A stretch of 64,000 bases of DNA from Anaerolineales bacterium (GCA_030583885.1 CP129480.1:1054001-1118000); one strand, 5' to 3'; positions 42,129 through 50,911 are shown, counted from the first letter of the stretch. Notes: generated by a model not told the origin, from the letters alone. Numbers and translations are program-made.

Positions 42129-42494
42129 TATTTCAAGCCAGCACAAGATAAAAATGTAGAAACCATTGAAATTAGGATAAGGGAATATTGACCGGCGGAT
42201 TGTTTCACCGGTCAATATTCCCTTATTGGTTTTCTGATGTTGGCGCATAAGGATGTTCGGGATTGTCTCTAGAAATATGGGGGTGTACGCGATTAAGAGG
42301 ATATTCCCCGGAACGCAGCAAGGTGTCGCATTTATGGGGCCATTTTCAGGCGGGATCCAAGGTGGTGCACCGGGTTGCTGCCGCCAGCCCGCGCTATCCG
42401 TCAAAAGTCGGAGGCGTATTTCCACCCCCTTTCCGATATGGAGATGTTTGATTTGACGGATACTACTCCTGACAAGTCCCAATAGGAGTACGGC
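42129..42494. other. 366-base gap between cytochrome c and sigma factor genes
   Basis: It holds the hairpin at 42177-42226 and otherwise no convincing gene. A 67-codon frame at 42253-42456 lacks a ribosome site and any recognisable family. The promoter of the sigma factor gene should lie in the last 100 bases, where an ECF-type promoter could not be picked out. Confidence 0.5.
42177..42226 (+). terminator. 19-bp hairpin after the cytochrome c gene
   Basis: ATAAGGGAATATTGACCGG (42177-42195) and CCGGTCAATATTCCCTTAT (42208-42226) are perfect inverted repeats with a 12-base loop. It is 48 bases after the stop. Only a weak T-run (TTGGTTTTC) follows, so termination is likely but not certain. Confidence 0.6.
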
Positions 42495-43040
42495 ATGCTG
42501 CCCAGTCTTGAGACCATATACACCGATTTTCATTCCAAACTTCACAACTTCATCGCAGGGCGTGTCTCCGATCCCGACACTGCGGAAGATATCCTGCAGG
42601 ATGTCTTCCTGAAGATCCATGCCCATATCGGCGGTCTGCGTGAGACGGATCGCGTTGAAAGTTGGATCTATCAGATCGCCCGCAACGCCATCGTTGACCA
42701 TTACCGCCGCTCCCGCCCGCAGGATGAACTCTCCGAGTCGCTCGCTTCTCCCCCCAACGAGGAGCCTGATGCCGCGTCCCAGCTTGCGGCTTCGCTCAAA
42801 GGGGTGCTCGACTGTCTCCCCGACAAATACCGCGAAACATTGGAACTTACCGAACTGCAGGGGCTTTCCCAGGTCGAACTGGCAGCCAGACTCAATATAA
42901 CGGTATCAGGCGCAAAGTCACGGGTGCAGCGGGCGCGGGAAAAACTCAAAGAGGCGTTCCTGGATTGCTGTCACTTCGAGTTCGACCGCCAGGGAAAAAT
43001 CATGGAATACCATCCCAAATGCGAACAGTGTGCCAAATAA
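42495..43040 (+). CDS. sigZ: ECF RNA polymerase sigma factor, SigZ-like
   Basis: A 181-residue sigma-70 family protein. Region 2 (AGRVSDPDTAEDILQDVFLK, RVESWIYQIARNAIVDHYRR) and region 4 (LPDKYRETLELTELQGLSQV, ARLNITVSGAKSRVQRAREK) are clear. The C-terminal tail with CCHFEFDRQGKIMEYHPKCE and a final CEQC resembles the Cys-rich end of SigZ proteins and may bind metal or sense redox. AGGAG precedes the ATG. No anti-sigma gene is next to it. The hydrolase 16 bases downstream is probably co-transcribed. Confidence 0.85.
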   Translation: MLPSLETIYTDFHSKLHNFIAGRVSDPDTAEDILQDVFLKIHAHIGGLRETDRVESWIYQIARNAIVDHYRRSRPQDELSESLASPPNEEPDAASQLAASLKGVLDCLPDKYRETLELTELQGLSQVELAARLNITVSGAKSRVQRAREKLKEAFLDCCHFEFDRQGKIMEYHPKCEQCAK

Positions 43041-43056
43041 TATTGTAGGGTAAAAA

Positions 43057-44253
43057 ATGATAACAAAACTGAAACGAATCCTGGTATTGATGCTTCTGTT
43101 TTTTTTCGTTTTTTTTATCGCGGTGCTTGTCTCGGTCAGCCTGTACGACTCGCCCGAATATGCGCGGCGAATCTTGATGTATGGGCAGTCGGACATCAAT
43201 GACTATTACATCTTTTCGAGACGGCCCATCGACAACGGCAGCGAAATTTCCGAACTGGAAAGGAACCTCGGTGGATTGCCAAAAACGATCACATGGTATG
43301 ACCCGATGGTGCAAAAAGAACGAACCGAGAAGTTGGACGAACTCTTCGAATTGACAGCTACGAATGCCTTTATTGTCTTGCGCGATGACAAAATCATTTA
43401 TGAAGGATATTTCAATGGGATGGGACCCGACTCGATCCATACATCTTTTTCATCCGCCAAATCGTTCAATTCGGCTTTGATCATGGCGGCTGTCGCAGAC
43501 GGATTGATCGGATCAGTAAATGATCCCGTGATCCAATACGTCCCCGAAATTACGGGGCGCGGATTTGACAACATGACCATCCGCGACCTGCTGCTGATGA
43601 GCACCGGCATCCGGTATGTCGAGAATCCATATCTCGGTCCTTTTGGCGATGACGCACTGACGTATTACTCCCCCGACCTGCGTCGTACTGCCGTGCGCGT
43701 CCGCGCAAGCGTTGCGCCTGTCGGCGAAGCCTGGCACTACAACAATTACTATCCGCTCCTGGAGGGGCTCGTCCTCGAACGAGTGACCGGCGTGAGCGTG
43801 GCGGAATATTTGCAGGAACGGTTCTGGAAGCCGATGGGCGCGGAATATCCCGCCTCATGGAGTCTGGACAGCGATGTCTCGGGCTTTGAAAAAATGGAAA
43901 GCGGTATCAATGCCCGCGCCGTGGATTTTGCCCGCTTCGGCTCGATCTTTCTCCACAACGGGTACTGGAACGGATCGCAGATCCTTCCCGAGGATTTTGT
44001 ACTCGAATCCACAAGCCCCGATGGCGCATGGGATGTTTCACCGGGACCGGAAATGTCCATGTATTACAAGTACCACTGGTGGGGACTGAACAACCCCGAT
44101 GGAACCTATGACTTTACCGCCGCCGGCAGATATGGACAGTTCGTATACGTCGCACCGCGAAAGAACATGGTCATTGTCCGTCTTGGAGACGAGACGGATT
44201 ATCCTTTCTCGTGGCTGTTGTTCATGCAAAGCCTGGTGAACGAGATGGAATAA
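43057..44253 (+). CDS. class C beta-lactamase-like serine hydrolase, membrane anchored
   Basis: A 398-residue protein with an uncleaved N-terminal membrane helix (LKRILVLMLLFFFVFFIAVL) and an extracytoplasmic serine hydrolase domain. SSAK (SxxK nucleophile motif) is near residue 131, YNN (Tyr-x-Asn) near 229, and GRYGQF stands in place of the KTG box. This is the esterase/DD-peptidase-like branch of class C, not evidence of antibiotic resistance. It follows the sigma factor by 16 bases and ends at a strong terminator. Confidence 0.85.
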   Translation: MITKLKRILVLMLLFFFVFFIAVLVSVSLYDSPEYARRILMYGQSDINDYYIFSRRPIDNGSEISELERNLGGLPKTITWYDPMVQKERTEKLDELFELTATNAFIVLRDDKIIYEGYFNGMGPDSIHTSFSSAKSFNSALIMAAVADGLIGSVNDPVIQYVPEITGRGFDNMTIRDLLLMSTGIRYVENPYLGPFGDDALTYYSPDLRRTAVRVRASVAPVGEAWHYNNYYPLLEGLVLERVTGVSVAEYLQERFWKPMGAEYPASWSLDSDVSGFEKMESGINARAVDFARFGSIFLHNGYWNGSQILPEDFVLESTSPDGAWDVSPGPEMSMYYKYHWWGLNNPDGTYDFTAAGRYGQFVYVAPRKNMVIVRLGDETDYPFSWLLFMQSLVNEME

Positions 44254-44275
44254 GCAAGAGCCAATTCTGAACTTC

Positions 44276-44307
44276 AAAACTGCGCCTGTTTCGGCGCAGT
44301 TTTTTTG
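44276..44307 (+). terminator. intrinsic terminator
   Basis: AAAACTGCGCC (44276-44286) pairs with GGCGCAGTTTT (44293-44303) around TGTTTC, followed by a T-run to 44307. It ends the sigma factor/hydrolase transcript. Confidence 0.9.
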
Positions 44308-44363
44308 CGTCCTTTTCAAAGTCCCTGCGTCTACATAAGCAAACTCCTGAAAGGAAATTGCTT

Positions 44364-45299
44364 ATGTTTCTTATCGACCTGCTCTCCAAAACAACTTTAC
44401 AAGTCTGGCACACCCTCTCCGTAAACTGGATCTACCTGCTTCTCAGCGCAGTCATCGCCGCCGCCCTGAAGTTATACGTCAATCAGGACCGCGTCGCCGC
44501 GTTCCTTCAGCGCAACCGCAAGGCAGGCGTGCTGATCGCCACCGGCGCAGCGGTCACGACGCCTCTGTGCTCATGCGGCACAACCGCCATCATCCTCGGC
44601 ATGATGGCGGGAAGCATGCCCTGGGCGCCGATCGTGGCGTTCATGGTCTCTTCGCCGCTGACCTCGCCGCAGGAACTCGTCTTCAGTGCAGGGCTTTTCG
44701 GCTGGAACTTTGCACTGGCGTTCTTTCTGGCATCCATTCTGCTGGGTTTGGCGGGCGGTTCAGTTGCCTATCTCTCCGAGTCGCGCGGCTGGCTGGCGGG
44801 TCAGGCTCGCTTCAAATCCATTTCGGGTGGGTCGGGTCTGTCCCTCCCCGTCGTTGCCTCCGTTCAGGCACGACCGCGCGTCACGTTGGGTCAATTCCTC
44901 AACGAGACCTGGCTGGCGGGCAAACGCCTCGCGCTGTTCTTCCTCGGCTTTGCCTTCATCGGCTACCTGCTCAACAACCTCATCCCCGCGCAATGGATCT
45001 CCACCCTCTTCGGCGAAGGACAGGTCTATGGCGTGCCGCTTGCCGCCGCCCTCGGCATCCCGTTCTACTTCAACACCGAAGCCTCCCTGCCGCTGGCGCG
45101 CGCCCTGATGGACGCGGGCATGAGTCAGGGAGCGGTGCTGGCATTCCTCATCACAGGCGCAGGCACCTCCATCGGCGCTATTGCAGGCGCGCTGACCATC
45201 GCCCGCTGGCGCATCGTCGGCTTGGTGGTTGGAACATTGTTCATCGGCGCAGTCCTGTTTGGCTATGGCTACAACCTCCTTATGGGAGTTCTCTCATGA
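44364..45299 (+). CDS. ArsP/DUF318-type permease
   Basis: A 311-residue membrane protein with about eight helices. TTPLCSCGTTAIILGMM is the conserved cysteine motif of the permease_1 (ArsP/SO_0444) family, whose members export organoarsenicals or soft metals; FNTEASLPLARALMDAGMSQ and TGAGTSIGAIAGAL follow in the second half. The start is ATG at 44364 with AAGGAA upstream; a TTG two codons earlier is less likely. It overlaps the peptidase gene (ATGA) and is in one transcript with a Cys-rich small protein, which supports metal or metalloid handling. Confidence 0.8.
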   Translation: MFLIDLLSKTTLQVWHTLSVNWIYLLLSAVIAAALKLYVNQDRVAAFLQRNRKAGVLIATGAAVTTPLCSCGTTAIILGMMAGSMPWAPIVAFMVSSPLTSPQELVFSAGLFGWNFALAFFLASILLGLAGGSVAYLSESRGWLAGQARFKSISGGSGLSLPVVASVQARPRVTLGQFLNETWLAGKRLALFFLGFAFIGYLLNNLIPAQWISTLFGEGQVYGVPLAAALGIPFYFNTEASLPLARALMDAGMSQGAVLAFLITGAGTSIGAIAGALTIARWRIVGLVVGTLFIGAVLFGYGYNLLMGVLS

Positions 45300-46498
45300 A
45301 CCGCTTCATGCACACTCTAAAATTCCTCACCAGTCCCATCACTGCGGGGCGACTCTCCGGTACGGAAGGCGCGCGCCGCACAGCGGATTATTTGCAGGCG
45401 GAACTGACCGCCGCAGGCTTTGACTCCGCGCTTCAACCTGTGGATGTCCCTGCCGCCCGCCTCACTTCGACCCCGAAACTGGTGGTTGGACCCCGGGCAT
45501 TTTCTCCCCGCCGCGACTTCGCCGAACTGACGGCGTTCTCCGCAGGCGGAACGGTCAACAGTACATTACTCGTTGTGCGCGATGGTGACCTGCTTTCACC
45601 TGCCTCATTCCACAACCGAGTCATTCTCATCCCAAAACGCCCGTAGGGATTCAACCTGGGCGAAACTGTGAATACCGCCGTCGAGTTGGGCGCCTCCGCC
45701 CTGCTGGTGGAACACGGCGAACCCGACTGGTTTCACAAAACCGTATACACAGGCAACGGAAAAATCCCTGTCTTGCGGGTCAGGAAATCCATCGCCGAAG
45801 AAATCGCCAGCCTGAACAACACAGACGTGGAGTTGGCTCTCCCGCTTCGGCGCTCGATACTTCCCTGCAACAATGTCCTAGGTTTCCTGCGCGGCGCGGC
45901 GGACGATTTCACGCTCGCCCTGATCGCCCACTACGACCACATCGGCGACGACCCTGGCGGAACGCGCTTCCCTGGCGCGTTCGATAACGCTTCGGGAGTG
46001 GCAGCGGTTTTGGAAGCGGCGCGCCAACTGGCAAAAGAAAAACGCCCCTTCAATATGCTGGTGGCTTTCCTGACGGGCGAAGAATCGGGTTTGTGGGGCG
46101 CAAAGCAGTTGACGGCGAATCCGCCTGTGCCGCTTTCAGCGGTCATCAACCTGGACAGTCTCGGCGGTGAGCCCAAACTCAACGCCCTGCGCCTCGGACA
46201 TAAACAACGGGGCGACTGGCTTGCCGAACTTGCTGAAACTGCCCTGTCGGAGCGCGGCATTCAGGCGCAATGGGTCAGCGGCAGTGACGACTCGTCCGTG
46301 TTTATCTCGAAGGGAGTCCCAACGCTTGGGTTGGGGCAGCAGCCCACAGGTCAGGCGCGAAGCGTGATGCATACTCCGTTCGACACGCTCGAAGCGCTTT
46401 ATCCCGAAACAATCCAGGAAGGCATCGAAGTCCTTCTTGACGTTGTCCAATCCATTTCACTCATCCAAAAGGAGAAAAACCATGTCTACTCAAAATAA
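45296..46498 (+). pseudogene. M28-family metallopeptidase interrupted by an in-frame TAG
   Basis: One frame runs from ATG 45296 to TAA 46498, about 400 codons, with a single TAG at 45644-45646 (between ILIPKRP and GFNLGETVNT). The second part keeps all the expected di-zinc features of M28 aminopeptidases: HYDHIGDD, FDNASGVA, GEESGLWG, NLDSLGG and HTPFDT. The first part looks like the normal N-terminal lead-in. A GTG at 45668 could restart translation, giving 276 residues. Possibilities are a nonsense mutation (TAG from CAG), suppression or a sequence error. No other stop or frameshift is present, so decay is recent if real. Confidence 0.7.
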
Positions 46499-46709
46499 AA
46501 ACCTGCTTGTCACGTTGATCAAGAAGTCGGTGGGATTGCCCACGGCGAGTTCGTCTGCCTGTTGCGGGACCAGCGTGTCCCAAAGCGACTGCTGTGGAAC
46601 ACCCGCTTCGCAGAACGATTCCGCTGGCTGTGCATGCGGCTGTGGCGATGGTGAAAGCGCTGGGTGCTGTGAGGTTGAAACTGCACAGGCGCAGACCTGC
46701 TGTGGTTAA
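46482..46709 (+). CDS. 75-residue cysteine-rich protein, probably metal binding
   Basis: The N-terminal half (STQNKNLLVTLIKKSVGLPT) has no cysteines; the C-terminal half has eleven or so, in pairs and near-pairs: ACCGTS, DCCGTP, GCACGCGDG, GCCEVE and a final TCCG. ATG at 46482 with AAGGAG upstream; it overlaps the peptidase end by 17 bases. This is similar in style to metallothioneins and to small Cys-rich companions of metalloid resistance genes, but no family is certain. Its place after an ArsP-type permease suggests As, Cd, Cu or Zn binding. Confidence 0.7.
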   Translation: MSTQNKNLLVTLIKKSVGLPTASSSACCGTSVSQSDCCGTPASQNDSAGCACGCGDGESAGCCEVETAQAQTCCG

Positions 46710-46766
46710 CGTGTATACTGAATGCGGGCGAACCCGCAATCAGTATTTTATGTATAGTACAGAGTA

Positions 46767-47711
46767 ATGACAGTTCACACGATAAAACCCAACCTGCAAA
46801 CCCTGCACGGACGTTTCTCACGCGAGATTTCGCCCATCCTCACTATTGATTCGGGGGATATAGTGCAGTATCAAACACTCGATGCAGGCTGGTGCAACTT
46901 TGAACAGGCAAGCCCATTTGAACGCCCGACAAAACTGGCGGGGCGCAACCGCGAATTGGACTGGGGGCACGCCCTGTGCGGACCGATTGCCATTCGCGGC
47001 GCCAAGGCGGGTATGACGCTTGAAATACGCCTTAACAAGATCCGCACGGGTGCGTGGGGGTGGTCCACGGGCGGCGGTTGGGATAGTTATTGGAACCGAA
47101 GGCTGGGTGTGGTGGAAGGCGACGAGTGGCTCATGCGCTGGCGGCTTAACCCCGATGCCGGGCTTGCGACCAATCAATATGGGCAGACCCTCCAGATGAG
47201 TCCTTTTATGGGCATCTTGGGCATGCCGCCCGCTGAAACAGGGGATCACTCCACGTATCCGCCGCGCTTCTGTGGCGGCAATATTGACTGCAAGGAATTG
47301 ACCGAAAGTGCGCGCGTGTTCCTGCCAATCCCTGTGGATGGCGGCTTGTTCTCTCTTGGTGATGGTCACGCGGTGCAGGGGGATGGCGAAGTCTCTGGTC
47401 CCGCACTGGAATGTCCGATGGAGCAGGTTGAACTGGCGTTTCACCTGCTCCCTGATTTGCATATCGACTTCCCGCGCGCCTATACCAATGCTGGCTGGAT
47501 CACCTTTGGCTTCCACGAAGACTTGGATGAAGCCGTGATGATTGCCATGGATGGCATGATTGACCTGCTCAAGGAGCAATATGGCATGCAGAAAAATCAG
47601 GCGGTGGCGTGGAGTTCACTGGTGGTTAACCTTCGAGCAACACAGATCGTGAACGAAGTCAAAGGCGCACATGCCATCCTGCCACACGATGCGCTGGCTG
47701 GTTTGAAGTAG
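46767..47711 (+). CDS. acetamidase/formamidase family protein
   Basis: A 314-residue cytoplasmic amidase of the FmdA/AmdA family, hydrolysing formamide or acetamide to ammonia and the acid. GPIAIRGAKAGMTLEIRL, FCGGNIDCKEL, GDGHAVQGDGEVSGPALECP and the late FGFHEDLDEA are family segments. Metal-binding His/Asp/Glu lie in GDGHAxxGDGE. Translation probably starts at ATG 46767, but no strong ribosome site precedes it. It ends at an intrinsic terminator, so it is likely a single gene. Confidence 0.85.
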   Translation: MTVHTIKPNLQTLHGRFSREISPILTIDSGDIVQYQTLDAGWCNFEQASPFERPTKLAGRNRELDWGHALCGPIAIRGAKAGMTLEIRLNKIRTGAWGWSTGGGWDSYWNRRLGVVEGDEWLMRWRLNPDAGLATNQYGQTLQMSPFMGILGMPPAETGDHSTYPPRFCGGNIDCKELTESARVFLPIPVDGGLFSLGDGHAVQGDGEVSGPALECPMEQVELAFHLLPDLHIDFPRAYTNAGWITFGFHEDLDEAVMIAMDGMIDLLKEQYGMQKNQAVAWSSLVVNLRATQIVNEVKGAHAILPHDALAGLK

Positions 47712-47713
47712 GG

Positions 47714-47744
47714 AAACCTCCGACGAAAGTTGGGGGTTTCTTTT
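47714..47744 (+). terminator. intrinsic terminator after the amidase gene
   Basis: AAACCTCCGAC (47714-47724) pairs with GTTGGGGGTTT (47729-47739) around a GAAA tetraloop with two G-T pairs, followed by CTTTTC. It begins three bases after the stop. Confidence 0.8.
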
Positions 47745-47787
47745 CAACCATAGTCCGATGTCAAACTTGCGTCAGGAGTATGATACT

Positions 47788-48165
47788 ATGACTATGATTA
47801 CTCTCGTGATAGTCGATGACCGGCCCGCCGTCCGTCAGGGGCTGCAAATGCGGCTGGCGCTCGAAGAAGATATGCAGGTCGTTGGCGAAGCGCAGAACGG
47901 CAGGGATGCGCTGTCGGCGATTCCGCACCTGAAGCCCATCGTCGTCCTGATGGATATGGAAATGCCCGAAATGGATGGATTGGCGGCAATACAAACGCTC
48001 CGTTCAATCGCGCCTGAAAGCAAGGTGGTTGTCCTGACCATCCATGATGACGAAACATCCCGCAGACGGGCATATGAATCGGGCGCGGCGGGGTTTGTGT
48101 GCAAATGTGCCGGTGATGAGGCTCTATTGAATGTCATCCGTGCTGTTGTTCATCCCGCTTCATGA
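47788..48165 (+). CDS. receiver-only response regulator
   Basis: A 125-residue protein consisting of one receiver domain: VDDRPAVRQG, phosphoacceptor Asp in VVLMDMEMPEMDG, Thr in VVLTIHD and Lys in FVCKC. The sequence resembles the receiver half of NarL-type regulators, but it stops (HPAS) where the linker and helix-turn-helix would follow, and no such domain is found downstream. The start is ATG at 47788 with AGGAG nine bases upstream. It may be a natural single-domain regulator or a truncated gene. No kinase gene is adjacent. Confidence 0.8.
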   Translation: MTMITLVIVDDRPAVRQGLQMRLALEEDMQVVGEAQNGRDALSAIPHLKPIVVLMDMEMPEMDGLAAIQTLRSIAPESKVVVLTIHDDETSRRRAYESGAAGFVCKCAGDEALLNVIRAVVHPAS

Positions 48166-48310
48166 AACAGAATAACGCGACTTTTTTTATTCTTGTGGAA
48201 TATCCGACTTTCGTCTGAGAGGAGAATCCATCTATAGAGAGATGTGAAGCATACATGTATTCTCTATAATGAACGCATATCCGCCCGTACCAGGGGAAAG
48301 GAGCAGTATC

Positions 48311-48481
48311 ATGTCCGTTCAATCTTTATCCGTATCATCTGGAAATTCTTATGGAATGAAAGTGATCCGCTTCTTCAGGGTCGTCGGCTTCCTTGGCGGA
48401 CTTGTCTGGCTCTTCCGTGCGCTGATTGGTATTGCAGTTCTCGGCGGCATCCTTTTTGCTCTGATCGGATTACTTTCTTGA
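48311..48481 (+). CDS. 56-residue membrane protein of unknown function
   Basis: MSVQSLSVSSGNSYGMKVIR is followed by two short hydrophobic stretches (VVGFLGGLVWLF and LIGIAVLGGILFALIGLLS) flanking an Arg-Ala turn. The start is ATG at 48311 with AAAGGAG upstream. Its stop overlaps the TTG start of the next gene (TTGA), so the two are coupled. A TATAAT at 48265-48270 upstream may be its promoter. No family is recognised. Confidence 0.65.
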   Translation: MSVQSLSVSSGNSYGMKVIRFFRVVGFLGGLVWLFRALIGIAVLGGILFALIGLLS

Positions 48482-49482
48482 ACAGCATCACCTCCAAATC
48501 CCAACTGCTCGAAACCCTAAAAGCCAAACGTTATCACTGGGACATGATGCTCAACGCAATTGACAAGGCCCGCATGGATGAACCTGGCGCGGCGGGATAT
48601 TGGTCAGCGAAGGACATCGTTGCACACATCACGGCATACGAGCACTGGCTGGTGGAATGGCTGACGGCGGCTTTGCAGAACACCTTCCCTGCGCCGTCTC
48701 CGTTAGATGATGCAGATATTGAGAGACGCAATTCACGCATATACGAGTTGACCCATTCGCTCTCCGTGGAACACGTCCTTACGGATGCGCGGCAGAAATT
48801 CGACGCGTTGCTTGTGGTCATCGAAGCCCTGCCGGATGCATATTTCGACGATCCGCAAAGCGCTGAATGGTTCATGAAACCATACTGGAACAAAATGCGG
48901 ACAATCCCTGAAGCGGTGATCAACCTCTCCAGCGACCATTACGAGGAACACATCCCGTCCATCAAAGAGTGGATCAAGAAGAATGGTATCGTGCTTCATC
49001 GGGACATCCGCTATCAAGCCGCCATCGTTCAGGATCATCACGTCTTGCTCGCGCAAATGAGCACACCTGATGGCAGGATTTTCTGGTTGCCGCCTGGCGG
49101 CGGACGCGAGGGCGATGAAACGCCTGAAGAATGTATCCTGCGCGAGGTACAAGAGGAAACAGGATTGACTGTGTCGGTCGAGTGCCTGCTCTTCACAACT
49201 CCAGATATGCCCGGCGGCGCATATGACTTCCTGCACACTTATTTGTGTCATCCACTCTCCGGCACCGTCCGGGCTGGCATCGAGCCGGAGGCCGAGTTCA
49301 TGCCGGTCCTGCTCCTTCAAGACCTTGACTGGTTCGATCTGCGCGATCCAAACACCTGGCGATCCAAGGACGAACTGGGCATTATCACGTTCTCCTGGCT
49401 GGAAAGATTACGCACTGAATTGGGATACGGATGCGAAGGAACCCCCGTCTCGCCCGGACGTGGAACTGATCCCGCCCAATGA
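48478..49482 (+). CDS. DinB/ClbS-like four-helix protein fused to a Nudix hydrolase
   Basis: A 334-residue two-domain protein. Residues 1-165 look like a DinB/ClbS/DfsB four-helix bundle (SKSQLLETLKAKRYHWDMML, YWSAKDIVAHITAYEHWLVE, SSDHYEEHIPSIKEW). The rest is a Nudix domain with box GGREGDETPEECILREVQEE followed by TGLTV. The start is TTG at 48478, overlapping the small membrane protein stop; there is no in-frame ATG near. The Nudix domain should hydrolyse a nucleoside diphosphate derivative; the joint role of the domains is unknown. Confidence 0.75.
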   Translation: MNSITSKSQLLETLKAKRYHWDMMLNAIDKARMDEPGAAGYWSAKDIVAHITAYEHWLVEWLTAALQNTFPAPSPLDDADIERRNSRIYELTHSLSVEHVLTDARQKFDALLVVIEALPDAYFDDPQSAEWFMKPYWNKMRTIPEAVINLSSDHYEEHIPSIKEWIKKNGIVLHRDIRYQAAIVQDHHVLLAQMSTPDGRIFWLPPGGGREGDETPEECILREVQEETGLTVSVECLLFTTPDMPGGAYDFLHTYLCHPLSGTVRAGIEPEAEFMPVLLLQDLDWFDLRDPNTWRSKDELGIITFSWLERLRTELGYGCEGTPVSPGRGTDPAQ

Positions 49483-49675
49483 CAGATCCTTCATTGACGC
49501 ATCACCTGCCGACACGTTCAGATGCACTGCTGTTCGGGAATGAAGAGTCAGCCCTTGGCCCGCTACCCAGTAGGTCCGCCGGAGAGTAATCTGGGACGAC
49601 GTGATTCGGATGGATCTGATCAAACGGTTCGATTGATTTGCTATTTCATAACCACGATTGATATAGGATGTAATA

Positions 49676-50557
49676 ATGTCGAAACTCAACCAGAAATTTC
49701 AACTGCCTGATGGGCGCAAGCTCGGCTACGACGAACACGGTCCATCGAATGGAAAGCCGCTTTTCTATTTTCACGGTTCGCCGAGTTCGCGCGTGGAATC
49801 CATGCTATATGTGGGTGAGGAGTTGTTACAGTCCCTTGGAGTTCGTTTGATCGTGGCAGATCGCCCAGGGATGGGACTTTCCGATTTTCAGCCCAACCGC
49901 CGAGTTCTGGATTTTCCTAAAGATACTCTCGCGTTGGCAGACCATTTGAACATCGAACGCTTTGCCATACTTGCCTATTCTCTCGGCGGACCCTATGGTC
50001 TGGCCTGTGCATATGCCGTCCCTGGGCGGCTGACCAAGGTAGGCATTGTAAGCGGTGCGGCAATGTTCACCGAGCCAGAGTTGATGAAGAACATCAACGA
50101 AGGGACACGTAAATTCTTAACCATGCCGCGCGAATCTCCTTTCGCCTCCCGCCTGTTTTCGGGGATTATGCTGGGAGTGATGCCCCGCCTTTTACCCAAG
50201 CTGTTTGTGGCTGGAGCCGCGTCTGTACTGCCCGAAGCTGACCGTGTGATGGTCGACTTCGACCCTGAATTCCAACGGAGATTCATCCGCATGGTACGGG
50301 AAGCCACGCGGCAGGGAACGCGCGGCGCGTTCCATGAATCGCTATTGACGGTCACGGAGCGGGGATTCAGCTTGCAGGATGTTCAAATGCCGATCCTGCT
50401 CTGGCACGGGGAGCAAGATCAAAACATCCCTGTGGAAATGGCTCGTTCTCTGGAGTCGGCCGTCCCGAAGTGCGAAGCGAGGTTTTATCCGAACGAGGGC
50501 CATCTCTCGTTGTTCAAGAAGAATGCCAAAGAGATCATCGGTGCGTTGGTGAATTAG
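49676..50557 (+). CDS. alpha/beta-hydrolase fold protein
   Basis: A 293-residue hydrolase. HGSPSSRVES is the oxyanion-hole region, AYSLGGPYG holds the nucleophile Ser near residue 104, the acid is probably Asp in WHGEQDQNIP and the base His in NEGHLSLF. Family members act on esters, epoxides or halides; none can be singled out. The ATG at 49676 has only a weak GGATG upstream. It lies 33 bases before the ABM-domain gene, so the two may be co-transcribed. The preceding 49483-49675 shows nothing. Confidence 0.8.
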   Translation: MSKLNQKFQLPDGRKLGYDEHGPSNGKPLFYFHGSPSSRVESMLYVGEELLQSLGVRLIVADRPGMGLSDFQPNRRVLDFPKDTLALADHLNIERFAILAYSLGGPYGLACAYAVPGRLTKVGIVSGAAMFTEPELMKNINEGTRKFLTMPRESPFASRLFSGIMLGVMPRLLPKLFVAGAASVLPEADRVMVDFDPEFQRRFIRMVREATRQGTRGAFHESLLTVTERGFSLQDVQMPILLWHGEQDQNIPVEMARSLESAVPKCEARFYPNEGHLSLFKKNAKEIIGALVN

Positions 50558-50590
50558 CCCAAAAAATGAAGCGTAGGAAAGGAGATTTTT

Positions 50591-50911
50591 ATGATCGCGA
50601 GAATCTGGCACGGTATCACTCCCCCTGCAAAAGCCGACGAATACATCGAATACCTGAACGAGACAGGCGTGCGCGATTACCGGGCCGTCGAAGGCAACCT
50701 CGGCGTGCATGTCCTGCGGCGTATCGAAGGTGGGCAGGCGCATTTCCTCACCCTCACGTTCTGGGATTCGCTCGAAGCGATCAAGAAGTTTGCGGGCGAA
50801 GAGTACGAGAAAGCCCGCTATTATCCCGAAGACAAGGATTTCCTTTTGGAATTCGAAGAGAAGGTCGCGCACTACGAAGTGATGTTCAGCGCGCCGCCAT
50901 TGGTATCCTGA
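50591..50911 (+). CDS. antibiotic-biosynthesis-monooxygenase (ABM) domain protein
   Basis: A 106-residue dimeric alpha-beta barrel protein. MIARIWHGITPPAKADEYIE and HFLTLTFWDSLEAIKKFAGE are typical of the ABM fold, which includes small monooxygenases and haem-degrading relatives. The start is ATG at 50591 with AAAGGAG upstream. Its 3' end overlaps the convergent kinase gene by 26 bases. Function is not determined. Confidence 0.8.
   Translation: MIARIWHGITPPAKADEYIEYLNETGVRDYRAVEGNLGVHVLRRIEGGQAHFLTLTFWDSLEAIKKFAGEEYEKARYYPEDKDFLLEFEEKVAHYEVMFSAPPLVS

Noticed and set aside
42253..42456. 67-codon rightward frame in the gap before the sigma factor gene
   Set aside because: It lacks a ribosome site, recognisable motif or supporting neighbour; it was kept only as a note in the gap entry.
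43057..44253. Antibiotic-resistance beta-lactamase
   Set aside because: The protein has SxxK and YxN motifs but no KTG box and has a membrane anchor, so it fits the broader esterase/peptidase branch.
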